Source: Bicyclus anynana (Eukaryota > Arthropoda > Insecta > Lepidoptera > Nymphalidae). From it: 64,000 bases of DNA. Positions within the stretch are counted from its first letter, which is position 1. Each line of letters starts with the position of its first letter. The notes under the pieces were generated by a model. That model was not told where the DNA came from, ran no database searches, and saw only the letters and a program-made list of their open reading frames with translations. The position numbers were made by a program, and so were the translations under genes. Of the stretch, positions 25,301 to 40,300 are shown piece by piece. Where the stretch lies: the NCBI RefSeq assembly GCF_947172395.1, contig NC_069110.1, forward strand, positions 5,270,001 through 5,334,000, given 5' to 3'.

Positions 25301-28300
25301 TTACGACACCCCTGTCAAACTGGCTATAATACAAAAATCTGTTTTGGGAGTCGTTTTAAAAGGTCTGCATACAAAAATAACACCTCATGCCATATTGCAC
25401 ATGCATATTGAAAGTGGCGTGCAAGTCTTACAATCGCAGAATCACTACATACACTAAAATAATTTTAAATGGTTTAAACAACTAAAAAACACGCTTTTAG
25501 CACGAACTAAATATTACAAATATTAGATTTAAGTTACGTGACTATTTTTTTTGATATCTTGGGGGTGAATTTTAAATAGCCAGTCCGCCATCTTGGGGAG
25601 GCTGCCATATTGGATAACGTATAACGTATAATAACGTTTCTAAGCTAGTCATGTATTGTCATCAGTACTCATATAGTATAGTCATGTATAGTCATGTATA
25701 ATCGAAGACAGGGAAGTGGGTCAAATTAAGATTCCAAGATTTTCTTATATACATAGTTACAAGCTTGGGGAAACCGCCATATTGGATTTGTAATGACGTT
25801 TCTTAGCTAGTCATGCATTGTCATCAGAACTCAGAGCGTGTGCAAATTTCATCCTACACGAAGACCGGGAAATCGGTCAAATTAAGATTCCAAGATTTGT
25901 CTTTCCTACATAGTTAAAGTGATTGGGGAGGCCGTTATATTGGATTTGTAATGACGTTTCTTAGTTTGTCATGCATTGTCATAAGAATGCAGAGCGTGTG
26001 TAAAATTTCATCCTAATCGAAAACCGGGAAGTGGGTCAAATTAAGATTCCAAGATTTTCTTACATACATAGTCACAAGTGAAGCTAATATAAAGCGTGTA
26101 AAAATTGTAGCTACTATTATGAGTTATACCAGTATTGTACTATCTGCTTGTAGATATAATAATTCTTTTTTAATACAATTGACTTCAAAACATAATTTTT
26201 ATAACTCATAATTAAATATAAATAAATAAAAAGTCATGTATATGTTTCAAGTTACGTCCACAGTAATAGATACATTGACTCTCTATTTTGTATGTAGGTA
26301 CATTGATTTTCACGCGGACGAAATCGCGTGCGTCGGCTTGTATTAGGTATATAAACCTGGTTCTCAGCGTTATTTTCTTCATTTCGCGCACTTCCACGTG
26401 CCATTTCTACATTTGGATTTTATGAACATTGAATGAAAGGAATAAATTAACAATTCCGTAAAGTTACTCTCCAAGTTAAAATAGCATAAATCCCATTATA
26501 AAACTACGTTGCCTTAACTGGAATTTTGCTAAATATTAAATAACTTCTTGTTATTATTGGATCCTTGGACAACATTTCGTCTTTCTCGATTTTGCAACGT
26601 AATGGAGCTATAACGTTTGTACCAATTGTGCCTTCTAGAGATTAAAGTACTAGATCAACTTTAATAGCTTTACTAGTAGCAGATTTTACTGAAGCATAGA
26701 CTCTCTTTTATCTTAAAGCTTGAGAAATCTCATCGTTATCATCATCTTAAGTAGCGTCGGAAAATTGTCATTCTCTTCCATTCGTTTCTATCTGTTCCTT
26801 TTACACACTCTTCTTTGATCTTTTTCTCCTCTTGTATCCTTCCACTCGCAATTTTAACATTCTTCTTGTAATATGGGACACATTCCTTCGCAAGGCTTGT
26901 CAAATTTATATGGAATATATTAATTTTGATACATTTTTCCGTTCTCTACCTACACCTCCGCAGTAAATATAATGGAGTAGGTTAATTACAGAAATATAAA
27001 TATCTTTTGAGGTTAATCAAACAAATTGTTAGGAAAATTATATATAATGTTCCTCTTCAAACGGAGCAACATCAAGTAGCAAATAAATAAACATTGTATC
27101 GATGCCATATCGCTCCGCAATGGGTGTTTGAACGGATTCGTTGAAATATTTACTTTTTATATATTCTGTATTTATAATATCGTTGCGAAAGCTAATGCGC
27201 TTTAAACGCTGAGCACATTAAATATAAGCTACCCAATACCTTTGTACTTGGATATCTTGGCGTCTATTGGCATTTCAATTATCTCACCAGCGGCTGAATA
27301 TGCAATACGAGAGTAGGTAGGTGTATATACATGTTACATAGCTCGTCCACATCAGAGTCCAACGGTTTAATATGATTTATGCGGTTGAAGTGTATCGTTA
27401 CTGGCTTGTAACTATAGCAAGGGCATAGTATTCGCGGTCGGCTGAGAGACAATAGCCTAGGGTAGGGTGTCGGCACCACCGTTTCATGTTGTTACTAATT
27501 AACGACAGGGGCCGGTGCTCGTGTGAACACAAATAATAGATATTGTCCACTTTTTCACTAATTAAGTCGAAGTCAAAAGTAACAAATCATTTGTGTCAAT
27601 AAGGCTTAGTTCACAATTACTTTCGAAACGTCAGGTAATTATTTTACAAGATAATGGTATAATAATGTTACGAACTAGGGTTCGAGGATTTGAAATTAAA
27701 CACCTGGTGACTCGTATAAGACTTTATTTGTCTTTTATGTTGTTTCTATATCTCTAGTAATAGGGTTCTCTGTAACAATAATTAATCGAAAACTGAAAAT
27801 TAAATTTACGAGGTCGCAAACGCGCCTTGGCTCGAGAAGCCAGATTTTTTAACAATAGGTATATAAATAGGCAGTCATGTAATAAATTTAACTTCCATGC
27901 TTTTTTGTCGTTTATATAATCATTATTACTATAATACGAAGTTTTGCGGTGATTTTGTAGGCTACGTGGCAACAAAATGACTATAAAATCCTTGGCTACC
28001 GGTCTTACTTATGGCATGTTTTAACAAACTTCATAAAATGGGATTTGTGTGGCCATCGCAGGCTCTTAGTCCATAATGCAAAATCTGCAAGTAAACCTAT
28101 TTCAAATGAAGAACTCTTTCAGAAGGCGATGGATCCCGCGCCCCAGCAAGTCGCAGGCTAAAGGCGAGAAGGCGCCTGCAGGCGCCAAGTCTCCCGCCAC
28201 CGCCGAGAAACCGTCCTTGAAAAAAGTTCCATCTGAAAAGAAACTCAAGGTATCTACCTAAATTTGTAATTTATGTTCGCTGTGATGTCACGCGGTTCTC

Positions 28301-31300
28301 AGATGAAAACCAACGCCGTGTATTATGTTTCTATGTAATGCACGCTCATTTACCTTGTAATGGACCTGTCTGGCTAGAGGTTGCCTCTCTGTCAAAAGTA
28401 CATGATCATCTCACGTGATCATACAAACTTCATCTATTTAATCGATTTCATTGTGTTAAAATTACACGTGTGTGTATTACGATTTAAATTTTATAGTTGT
28501 GTGTAGTGTAAGGACACAGGATATATTTATTGATGTTAAGCATTTTCGATGTGTGAGTTGCTGGTGAATTTGAGTGCGTTACAATGCCAATTGGTCTGAG
28601 AATGCACGGCATAATATGCATGCATACATACAAGCATGCTGTCACTAAAGTAGGATACTGTATTTTGATTAAATCTATTTTCTTTAATTCTAATCTGGGG
28701 CTCATGTTTCGCAATCTTATGTAACTTGAAAATGTTATCTGATAGTGATAATATTATGAGTGCCTTTGTCTTAGTCATTCGTGTATATACTCACTTTTTA
28801 TTTCAATGGTATGTGTAAATAATATTATAAATATATTATCTATACGTGCGAAATTCTGTATTTCACAAATCCTTAGAGAACCATGGAAGTTTTCGGGAAA
28901 AGAATAGCATGTTCTGCTTCGAACTTTCAAATTTCAATTCCCAATTTATGCTTATGCGTTCATATAACATTTAGGCATTGATAACCACAATACGCCAACA
29001 ACAACTAACATGCAGCTTAAGGAGTATTACAATACGATTAGTTATTATACTCGTCATCGACAGGTCACGAAGCCAACCTATCAAACGGATATCATCCCCA
29101 TACATTTTTTAGTTTTCAAGTCGTTACACGTCCGCCACTCACTGTACGAGTGGCGTGGAAAGTAGCGAGAGAAGTAGACAGAGACGTCGCGTGGCCACAA
29201 AAACCTGTCACACGGTATCATGCCGCTCGTCATGCACACCGCACCCTATTTTGTCGGTTTGAGCCAAAGTACAGGGCGATTATTATTTATGAAAGATATG
29301 AAAGATATGAAAGATTTTATAAACTAGTAAATAACGAAACTTGCTTCACGTAATGACATAGATAACCTATAAAGCATCATGACGGACAGCGTTTTCAGAC
29401 ATTTAACCAAAAGTTTAATGTAAAATTTAAAATTGGGAGTCTAAAACACATGTTATAATTTTTTTACTATATAATACTATAATGAACAATGTAAGTGCTT
29501 TTTAAATGTGTCAACTATGTAGAAAGGGTTCGATATACGTAGCATGGCTATAGCAGCAGAAAAGTAAGTGTACGTACATTTGCAGCTGCCGTATGCCGAG
29601 ACTGTCCGCCTGGAGGATGGGGAGAACAACGCCGTCGCTCTTGATGACGCCGAGGATGACGCAGCTGACCTGGAACTGCCACCTCCCATGGAGCCTATCC
29701 AGGTAACGTCGTACTGTCTTTAAGATGTGCTTACAATTTTGGAACAATTATAATAGGAATCAATCTACTTGTCTGACTACGGTCAAAAAGGATCTAAAAG
29801 AACTGGGACTCTCTGACGAAGACGCATACCAGCGTTCGAAGTGGCGCCGATTGATTGGGAAAGCAGATCCCGTGTAACGGGAATATACGGTGAAAGAAGA
29901 AGAAGATAATAGGGATCAACCTAAACCAGCTATAGACCAATCTGGAGTAATTCGTATAGAATTACCTAAGCATCTTTTTCGACAATATTGCTTGTTGCTT
30001 TATTTTCTCCATTCTTTAGAATTCGATGTCATCGACACGATTTTTCAAATATACAGTCGGTTGGGAAATTTTTGCTAATTTTCTTAGAGCAACCTTGGTG
30101 CTTACGTTATCGATTTTTATTGGACGCGTACTAAGCGGTTTAATTCCTCTTTCCATAAACGCACTGTGAAGATATGGACTGCTTTTCCAGCTTCAGAATT
30201 CACCACCACCTACAATATGGGTATCTTCCAGTCAAGAGTGAATAGGGATCTTCTAGGCAAGCGCGTTCCACCATAGGTTGCATCATCGCTTACCATCAGA
30301 CGTGATTGCACCTAAGCGCTTGCTTATACAAAAAAAAGCTTAACAATCTTCCGCTTTTAAGCGAAGTTTGAGAACATCTTATAGTGATGTGGGTCTATTT
30401 CATTTATCGACATGTGTCGATGTTCAATCTCACTTGATGTGATACTGTGGATGTATCATGGAATTCATACGTATCTATAGAAATATCACCAACACTGCGT
30501 TTCTGTTACGGAACCGCCGGCGCTATACATCGGAACTCTAAAGTATATCGAGTTACGTGCCCCGTCCCTTGCCACTTAGCTTCGTACTCTAGGGGCCATC
30601 CATAAGTTACGTCGCGTGTTAAGAAGGGAGGATAGGATTGACGGTGTGTAACAATAGGTAGGAGGGGTCCTGTGTTTCTTTAATTGTGTCCAGTTTTCTT
30701 AGAGTATTATACAGTGGTGGATTTACCAGTAGGCCCTAAACATTTTGTCATACAGAAATAAAGAAAACCACCTCTAAATATGGGTACATGGAAAAACCAA
30801 GTAATTTAACTAATATTCTAGTACTGTACGAAGTGTAGTATATACCTAGTGAAATACTAAAAATTGCGTGATACTTTATCATCTGTACTAAACTGTTCTA
30901 AACTAAATACTCTCATCTGTCTATATGTGTATGAAAAATGGGAGTAGGGTAGTGAATGTCAGAGGTCTGTAGGTGGTAAAAATTTTACAGCCTACTGGCG
31001 GCAAGTTAAATCCGCCACTTGTACTATACCATTTTAGAACCATAGTTGAACTTTAAAATAAAACTTGCCATGGCAGTGTCCATACCTTTTTTGTAACCCA
31101 CCAGCAGTTAAAGTGAGCTGAAAGTAAAATGTTTTAATTTTTTTTTTTAAGAAAAATAGTTTTTATAAAATTGCTATAGAAGCGCATTATGGTTTCACCT
31201 TTTAAGATTGAAGAACTAAATTAAACAACAGCTGAATTGAATTTATGCAAATATTCCAGCATAAAGAAAATATACGTACTTCTTATTTAACTATATAGCC

Positions 31301-34300
31301 GCGAAGAACGATCAACACAGTGCTCGCTTTCAGCCCTTAACAAACTTACATCATTAAAACTACAACGTTGTATGCTCTAATACGACTGGGATCTTATGCA
31401 GAGGCTCTAGTTACTCGTATATTAATATTAGTTTCCCGCTGGAAAAGGTAAAGTCTATCAAGTGCGCGTAATTAAAACTTGTTATACTGCAATTTATTTG
31501 TGATATGCTATCATATACATGATATTTACTCGTATAACTGCCTCATTAGTCCCGTGGTAAGCTGGTTCAGGTACGGGCAATGAGATCTAGGGTTCGAATC
31601 CCGAATACAAGAAAAATCTAAATAGCAGCCTGAAGTTGGGAAGTAGGCGGTTTTGGTACACCTCCGTTCCTCGGACAGCTTATATAAAGCCGTCGGTCCT
31701 GTGCTTGATCTTTCACCGATCGTGTCGGTCTGCCGTCCCATCGGACTATGAAAGTGAGGGAATAGAGAGTGCACCTGTGCTTGCGCACACATGTGCATTG
31801 TCTCCTGCGACAAAAAAGAGACTGACCTTAATGGCCGACAAAAAAATCGGTCGGTCGGGAGCATATTATTTTCTCATATATTTTTAGTATAACAGCGAGC
31901 AAACCCTGTTGGTAGTACTGTGAAATAGGGCCCACTTCTCAGAACGATACAGAAATAAAAAATGTACTTAAAATATTGGATTGCTTACAAGATGTCCATT
32001 TTGAATCTTAGACGAAATAATATGGCCAACATAACAGGAAAAATAAGCTGATTACATCAATGTCATCAGATACATTTGACAGTTAATCAGTTTTGTGTAT
32101 TTAACTTCGTCAAACTGACAATTTTCTTCGAGATTTTGACAAAATGTGTCAAAATAATGTCAAATCCCTAGAAAAACTGTCAGTTTGACACAGATAATGC
32201 AATGAATTTGATGGCAAATGGATCCGATCAACTTGCGCAAATGCACCTTTAACAAGTAATTTAGCGGATTTAGCCAACTTAGACTTTTCTGAAAATTAGT
32301 CGCATTATATCTCCTTATATCTAGTAATTTATGGCCAACTTTCAGCTTTGTATCGTTTGAATTTTGTATGGCTGGAGACTGGGTTTCTCCATTGTACCTT
32401 CCATCTTACACTGCAGTCAAGGGCTAACTTGTCATAGAATAAAAAACAATAAACATGCATGATAAGTAATAACCGCCGATTATTATGTGATAAGTATGTG
32501 CACATGAAACGCCATAGGCCTTTTCATTATTTGTCCGCCCTTTAAATCCAATACGTATGTGATGTATTGCAATTTTATGATTGCACCCCCAAACGGATTA
32601 AACGGTTTTAATGTTTATTTTGCGGGTTTAAAATATTGTAAAGTATTTTTCACCATTCTACGCTCAAATCCCAATTTTAGTATATATGTATGAAAGAAAT
32701 GAAGACATAGTTTTGAGGGTCAGCTAGTTACTTATAATTTTCCTAACTGCCACAAAAGCCGGGATGTTTAGTTATTACCATGTAAATACATGTGCGTGGT
32801 TGAAACGTAGTTGTAAATTGGGTCGTTGTTGACAACCAGCTATCCAGATGGTGTTAACAATTTGTTTCTGTTGCGCATAGTTCGGTCCATCGGTTATCTA
32901 TTTCAATACACGCGACACAATCTACACATATCTACATCGAAAGTAATTAATCCAACAATACTGCCTCCCGAATATGGTCAGGTTCAATGTGAGATTATCC
33001 TGTCTAGCGCAGGCAGGATAATCTGATATATCCAAGATAAGATCTTAGTTATTAGAAAGTCAATTACTCGTTTAATCAATTGCGAAAAGATAAAATAAAA
33101 GTAATTTTATCTAAATTGCCATAAAGAAATCCCTGATGAACTATAACATTTTTATTATACTGCATATATAAACCTACTTCTTGATATCGTTGCTTAGTTT
33201 AAAAGATCTAAGGGAAAAAAGCGGATAGCTACTTTGTTTTATGCTATGTAAAGATGTGTGAATATATTTATAATGAGTTCCTACATGTGAGAGAAATAGT
33301 TGTTCTTTCCTTTAATTAATTTAGTTGTCAGAACGGTTTTACTACAGCTCACTTAAAATTAAAATAGAGATAAATTTGTCTTTTGCCTCCGGACAACGTC
33401 ATTAGAGTCTCTCGTTAAAGGGGTTGTTTCAGAAATGCATGACGCCTTTGCCAGGTACAAGTACAGTAGTTCAATATGTTCAGAGTGACAATATAGTTGT
33501 TACATATAGTTTATGTCTTACTAAATTCTTATATTTACAGTGTACAAGGCTATTTTTAACCGACTTCCAAAAAGGAGGAGGTTCTACGTTCGGCTGTATG
33601 TATGTTTTTTTATAAAAGAGTTACAGGGGCAACACAAATAAACAATGGTGAAAATTTAAGACATTGACAACTGTCATCAATTACTAATATACGTGACATT
33701 TCCAATTAATAGATTTAACCCTATGTAAAACACCCGTATAATAATTCGGGTAACTACGAGTGTATGAAACTTAAAATGTCAAGTAGACTGCTGTCAAGCA
33801 CATCGAATTACACATGTCCCGGTATTTGTGGTTGCAATCCACCCAAATGTCTCGACTTATGTTTATTGATTTATTATTGACCTACCCCCACCGAAAATTT
33901 TAAAATACTCTTTTTGATATGAAAGAAATTTATATGGCAGAACAACGTAATCAATGAAAATTTTTATTACAAAATGCGAACGACAGTCTCTTTTTAAATA
34001 TGTAGTTATTTTGGGAGTTCTATAAAACTTTTGTTGGTACAAGTATTTCAATCTTAGCATATAACGAAGCAAGGGGTGACATCAAAGAGTTGGGAAATTC
34101 AGAACATATCGTTTGTAAGTATTGTGGAGCGAGGTCGCAGACGTCTTGTGGCTTTTTGTATTTGATTATACGTACAGTACTGTAAGGACTGATATTACTG
34201 TTTATGTACAAAATTGTACATAAATATACACATCGATTAAGTAGAATCATCTTCATTATCAGCGTATTTTAACAGCACTCTACCTATGGAATTTAAAAGC

Positions 34301-37300
34301 TAAATGCGTTAAGATTTTCCAGCACATGTAACATCAAACCAGACATGTACCATTTTAGACATTATAAATTCTTTTTGATCGGACTCCATCGAATCGTACA
34401 CCGCGATATATACCTACCCTGCAGTACTAAACAAGAAATGGGTGTGAAATGGGAATAATACTGTCGGTTTTCAAATATTGCGTCTACATTGAAGCTGGTT
34501 ATTATAAATAACGGACGCCCGCGACTTCGTCCGCGTGAAACCCTACTTCTACCCTACTCTTAAGTATCCTACGTCCGTCTCCTGGTTCTAAGCCACTCCA
34601 CCAATTATCACCCAAATCGGTCCAGCCATTCTCAAGTTAAAGCGAGTTATAAAATAGTGCTACTAACACGATTTTCTTTTATATATTAAGATTTAATGAT
34701 TAGAAATTTCCAAGCGACAAATCAAATCATATTATCAAAATAACCAATTTCTCATTTCAAAATACATTAAATATGCTTTTTAAGTTTTCTGTTATACAAC
34801 TGCACAGTAGGGTTACGAGAGTTGTTATCAACATAGATGTTCCTTCGGTTGACACAGTCATTAACCTGTCTCTGAAACTGTACTAAATCGCTTCAAATGT
34901 TCTCTGCGGGATGTTAATTTTAGAGTTAATAGAAAGGCTACTCTATCCGCTCGCCTTAGTCAATTCGCACCACATTCTATAAAAGTTATTGTGAGTGCTC
35001 TATTTACGGACCATTTCGGCTTTGCACTACTCAAACAGGTATAATAATAGTATTACAACATTGTTCCCTGTGCACAAAGATAGAGCACATTAGACCTGTC
35101 CGTTCTGTATGAGATTTTCACAATCCATTGTAGGTACGTCCTCGAAATAGAGTCTGGGACTAAAGTGCATTGCTAATATAATTACACTTTTGCTACGAGG
35201 TAGTCCCTTAAAGTTTTTAATGGACTTTGAAAAAAGAGGACACGCTCTGTGATTCGGGATGTGTGATGTGATTGTGAGTTGAGTTTAGTTAGTAGTAAAA
35301 CAACTGTTTTTTTTATTTAACGATGACTTAGTCGGATTTAATTAAACATAAAATTAATTATAAATTAACAAACTCAGCCAAAATATATTATACGCATTGT
35401 AAAACAAAAATATTGTTGAATATATAGTCAATATTTTCAACAATATTTTTGTTGTACTTAAATCTTATTCAAGAATTTCTCTGTACCAACACTCGGAAAT
35501 GCATTTAATATACAAATATAAATGTTCGATTACATGTTACAATGTTCTCGATATTATACTACGAGTATATTACTGACGCTACATTGCAATCAGAAACACA
35601 GAAAGTCGTTTTAATTACACTATTTATATCTCAAGAAGGGATGCACCAATTTAGCTGAATACTGGTGAGGAGCTTAGAAACCAGGAGACGGACATAGGAT
35701 ACTTAGAGCGGGAGCACACGCTGCGTTGCGGCGCCGCATCGCAAAGATTTCACCGTATCAGCGAGCACACGAGCGGTGCGGCGCCGCAACGTTGTTATGT
35801 CGCAGCGGCGCCGTAGCAGTGTTGGACAGTCTGTTAATAAAGTAATGTTGTGACGCATAAACAAGTGATCGGTGCCGCTCCGACGTTACAACGCATTCAC
35901 CCCTCCCCGCCTCGTCTCGGTTCTGACATGTCACAGATATTTATACGTAAAGAGCTCTGCCTCATTAAGACGCCATGGCGACGTCGCCAGCGGCGCAGGC
36001 ATGGCTACTTCTGGCATCCGAAGGTCGCCAAATCGAGTGGCCAAGACGTCTCGACAGCAATCGCACTTCTTTGTTATCTACTTCGTATAAAAATAAAAAA
36101 AAAAAACAATGGATTCATCCTTTTATACAACAATCGATCGAGCGTCCAAAATGGCGGCTGAATGGCGACTGAGTGAGCGAGGTGCAGTTTACCGTGTACA
36201 TTATAGTGGCAACGTCGCCAAGCCGCCAGAGTATCCAGAAGCCACGTAGCTCGACGACGCAGTGACACCGCTCTTTATGGTAGAGATAGAGTAAGTTGGA
36301 AAGAAGTGTACGTAAGTCAAAGCGAAGCCTGATCGGGTCTACCAGTGATATAATCGTAATTTAAGATACAGTCAGTTGAGACGGATCTTGAAAAGCAATT
36401 AAGTTTGTCGAGCCAAAAGCTATTGAAGACGAGTCTTTTCTTTGTGACTTCAAAAGAACGACGTTTAATCAATTTGTCAATTTTCTTATTTGCCAGAAAA
36501 TCATAAAACAGTATAAGAATATCTACATTAATATTGAAAGAGACAAAAAGTGGTTAACGTAAAAATTGAAAACTATTCTATCAAAGTAAACTTGTTTTAC
36601 ATGCAGCCATGTTTAATATTGTCATATTGCAAATTATAATGTAAAATGTCGTTTGTCGTTTTGTGATGAAACCGAAGAAAGAATAATTATAGTGAAAATA
36701 TATTCAATGTACAACCACAGCTTTGGTTAATGCGTTTCAATTAATATAATCGAAATATTGAGAAGATTAATTCCCAAATCGCATAGTGGAAATGTATTTA
36801 ACCATCAAACGCAGCTAAATGTAATTGCATAATTAAAACGAGTAATGATCACGACACGATATACTTAGGAAGCGTCCATACCTGACGTAATATCTACCAT
36901 CAGCTATAGAATATGACGGTTTCATCATCATCATTATCAACCCATATTCGGCTCACTGCTGAGCTCGAGTCTCCTCTCAGAATGAGAGGAATTAGTCTAC
37001 ACACAACTTTTAAACGGCTTACCACATAAATGAATAATACAAAAAAATAACTAGATTGAAATAGCTTCATCCGTTTGGCAGTTACGGTGCCACAGATAGA
37101 CTGATTAACAGACAGACACGTCAAATGTATTACTCCCATTTTTTTGCGTCGGAGGTTAAAAAACAGAGACTTTACATTTTAGGTGTGGACTCTTCCTTAA
37201 ATAGAAAAACATATTAATGACATGTTTTTGCTCTCCGTACTGAATCCGGACAAATTCTATTCATCCTTTGTGACGTTGATCAACTAGTCAGAGTTATTCG

Positions 37301-40300
37301 CCCAAATTCGGTCGCATTTCCATCAAGTACAAAATAATAATACCTTTTAATTAATATGAATGCACTGAGTGGCACAGTTGGCCGGCCTGGGGGTATTTTG
37401 AGGGCGTACAAAGCCCATACCTGAAATACATTTGTATGATTGAAATTACTTAATCCGTTTCCATTTATTTGATTGTAATGTTTTTGCCTGTAACAATAAA
37501 TTAAAGTTACAAATGCTACACAATAAATGGCGATCAATAATAAAATTCAGAACAATAGGCTTGTTTCTCTATGACTGAGCAGTTCAGTACACTACACTCC
37601 TCTCGCAGTTCCCGGGAGTTATTCAAGTGAAGCTTTTCCAAGTTGTTAAGCCAGTATAATATTTATTCATCGATTCATTATAATAACTTACAATATTCCT
37701 TATCCATATTATTGGACGCAAAATAATAGCGCGTACACACTTTCATCTACATTTACTTAATATTATTTCCGTGGAATGTTTTATACTTGTGTTTGATTCA
37801 ATAAGAGGAATTGACTCAATGAGGAGTAAATGTTAGATGTATATGGTCATGTGATACGTAGAAGTGAAAATAATATTACCAGAAGGATGATTAGAGCGTT
37901 TGACAAGACATGTGGAGTTGGCTCTACATGGTTTTTTCTTAATACCAAATTTTGACTGCATTACTAAATTTTGTCAAGTAGACAGATATTATAATACATT
38001 TTGAAGAAAAAAGCAACTTTTTTTTTAAACTAATAAAACATTATTTACAAAAATAGTATAGTACATTGGTAATTTAATACGTAATGTTTAACAAAAATCA
38101 TATCGTCAAAATCTTAACTGATTATTGTATGTGGCGGCGCGAGACCAACTCTACATCAATGTTGTACCATTTGTTCATAATGAATTTATGACAATGTCAA
38201 CACATTATGATTCTATTAAAATGGATACGTTACGAAATAGAACCGTTGAAAAATCTTACAGTCCAACGAAAGTCGCCAAACTCCCGTCACAAATGTTCCA
38301 TTTATCTGGTTACGTAACTAAATATATCGACTTCTTTATGTAAGCTTGCACAATTTAAAACAAATTGATGTGGTTTCTAACACATAAATTGCTTTGATTT
38401 CCTGGCGCCGCGTGACAAAATTTGACCCGATGATCGCTGACGTTCTAAGATTTGGGATTGAATCACAGGTGAGGAGATCCGCAATAGAAATCAGAGTAAC
38501 CGAGATTACCTAACAGTTCGCAATACAATAAATAAAAAAAATAAAAAAATAAATATAATATAATATAATGTGACTGCAGTGGGCCGATGCATGTTAGGGC
38601 CCTAATGTGTTGACCGATCCCCATAAGATAAATTGATGACATGAAAAGTCTCGTAGACAGCTGCTACACCTTTGTATTTGGAAGTCCCAACAAAAAGCTA
38701 TATGATATTCTCACACTAAGAAGACGGCACGATTCCTCTCGATAAAGCCTCAATAGCTCAACGGTAAGAGCGGTCGGACTCATCACCGAGGGGTGGTGGT
38801 TCGATCCCCGCCCGTTGGTCTATTGTCGTACCCATTCCTAGCACAGTCTTTCCCGACTAGTTGGAGGAGAATGGGAATATTGGTCATATTATAAAATACA
38901 TGGCAAATATTATTAAAAAAAAATCGTAATGTATTCATTCATAGTTAGTAGTTGAACACGTTGTAATTTAAAAAGAAAGCTAAAAATTAGTATGCAGACT
39001 ATTTGTGACTAAAAAAAACCGTGCATCATTTTTTTTTGTAAATTCACCAACCCCTTCAAAGAAAGGGTGAAATTGATTTGTCGAATAAATAGTGTTTGAA
39101 AATGTGTAACCCGACTACGGTCAAAATATTACGTAGTTACCGCTCTTTCGGGAGCACAGGAATAAAATATAGCTCACGACACTTACAAATAACGTGACTT
39201 TCTAAGTTGTAAAAGAATTATCAAAATTGGTTTAGTAGATCCAGAAATTACCCCCTACAATACAACAAACTTTACCTCTTTATAATATTTATATACGAGT
39301 AGATGTTTCAGCTCACTGTGGCTGCATATATGTATTGGAATGCTACGTTTATTGCATTCATATATAGGTGGCTTGTTACCCGGAGTGTCAACACAGATCG
39401 TTTGGTGCTATTGAGACACTAAAGGCGTCTCCAAACAGCGCGGCAGCAAGACGCTACAATCGCAAGATACACCTATGCCGCGCGACTGGTGTAGACATCC
39501 CAGCTGGCATTCACAATTTTGGTCTTTACAATCTATTAAAATTAACATCAAATCTGTCATCTTCGTACTGTATGCTATCCATCAGTAAGCACCGGATGAC
39601 ATTTGTTACATAGAATCTCAACGTCAACTAGCATATATGAAAGATTAGCCTGCTGAAATGTGTTCGCGGCAATACATCGCGGCGGCTATAAAACGCGCGC
39701 GACGTGCCTCTCACGATTGCAGCGCTATGTTTGGACACGCCCTTACAATTGTCACGGGACTGTATACAGTACAATTCAATGTACTGTGCGTCCATTTTAC
39801 GTGTCAGTACCCAGGAAATTGCCATCGGACTAGCGCCCTCCAAATGACCACTACATTCATATAACTGTCACGGACACTTTAAAAGTGTGTTGTGTTGTGA
39901 ACGGTATTTTTCTATTGTGTTTCCCATAATCTAACACCAGCGTGTTAACACTCAACATAAGAGCTATTATTATGATAATGAATCTATACTAATATTTTAA
40001 AGGGGTTTGTGAAGTCGTAGAGTGTAATCTCTGGATCAACTTAGCCGATTTTGAAAATTAGTTTATGTTCGTATTCCCAAAGGAACGAATACAGCGGGAG
40101 GTCAGCTAGTATGCTATATAATAAAATATAATATAACGAGATAATAGAATACACAACGTTTCTAATTTCTTATTATTAAAGAATATTTGCGATATATTTA
40201 AATATCACAAATATTCCCGTTCCCCTTCAATTTGTCGGGATAGACTGTGTTAAGAGTGGGTATGACAATAGTTTGATGGGCGGGGATCGAACCACCACCT

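Larger units (their letters stand above)
13332..28122 (+). other. trio: Large trio intron (14.8 kb)
   Basis: Runs from gtaagt at 13332 to the acceptor at 28122. It contains GC-rich patches at about 13500-13690 and 13955-13990, a 132-codon open frame, several SINEs, an RTE relic, the candidate internal promoter, a hAT-like cluster and a three-copy repeat. The stretches 18050-19320, 22150-22700, 23750-24480 and 26400-28000 show nothing beyond AT-rich sequence. Confidence 0.7.

Noticed and set aside
31526..31887. Opposed 112- and 83-residue genes
   Set aside because: Both frames lie across SINE family D.
38747..38820. Functional tRNA gene
   Set aside because: The anticodon region does not fold cleanly and a second copy with the same downstream body lies at 40215-40346.
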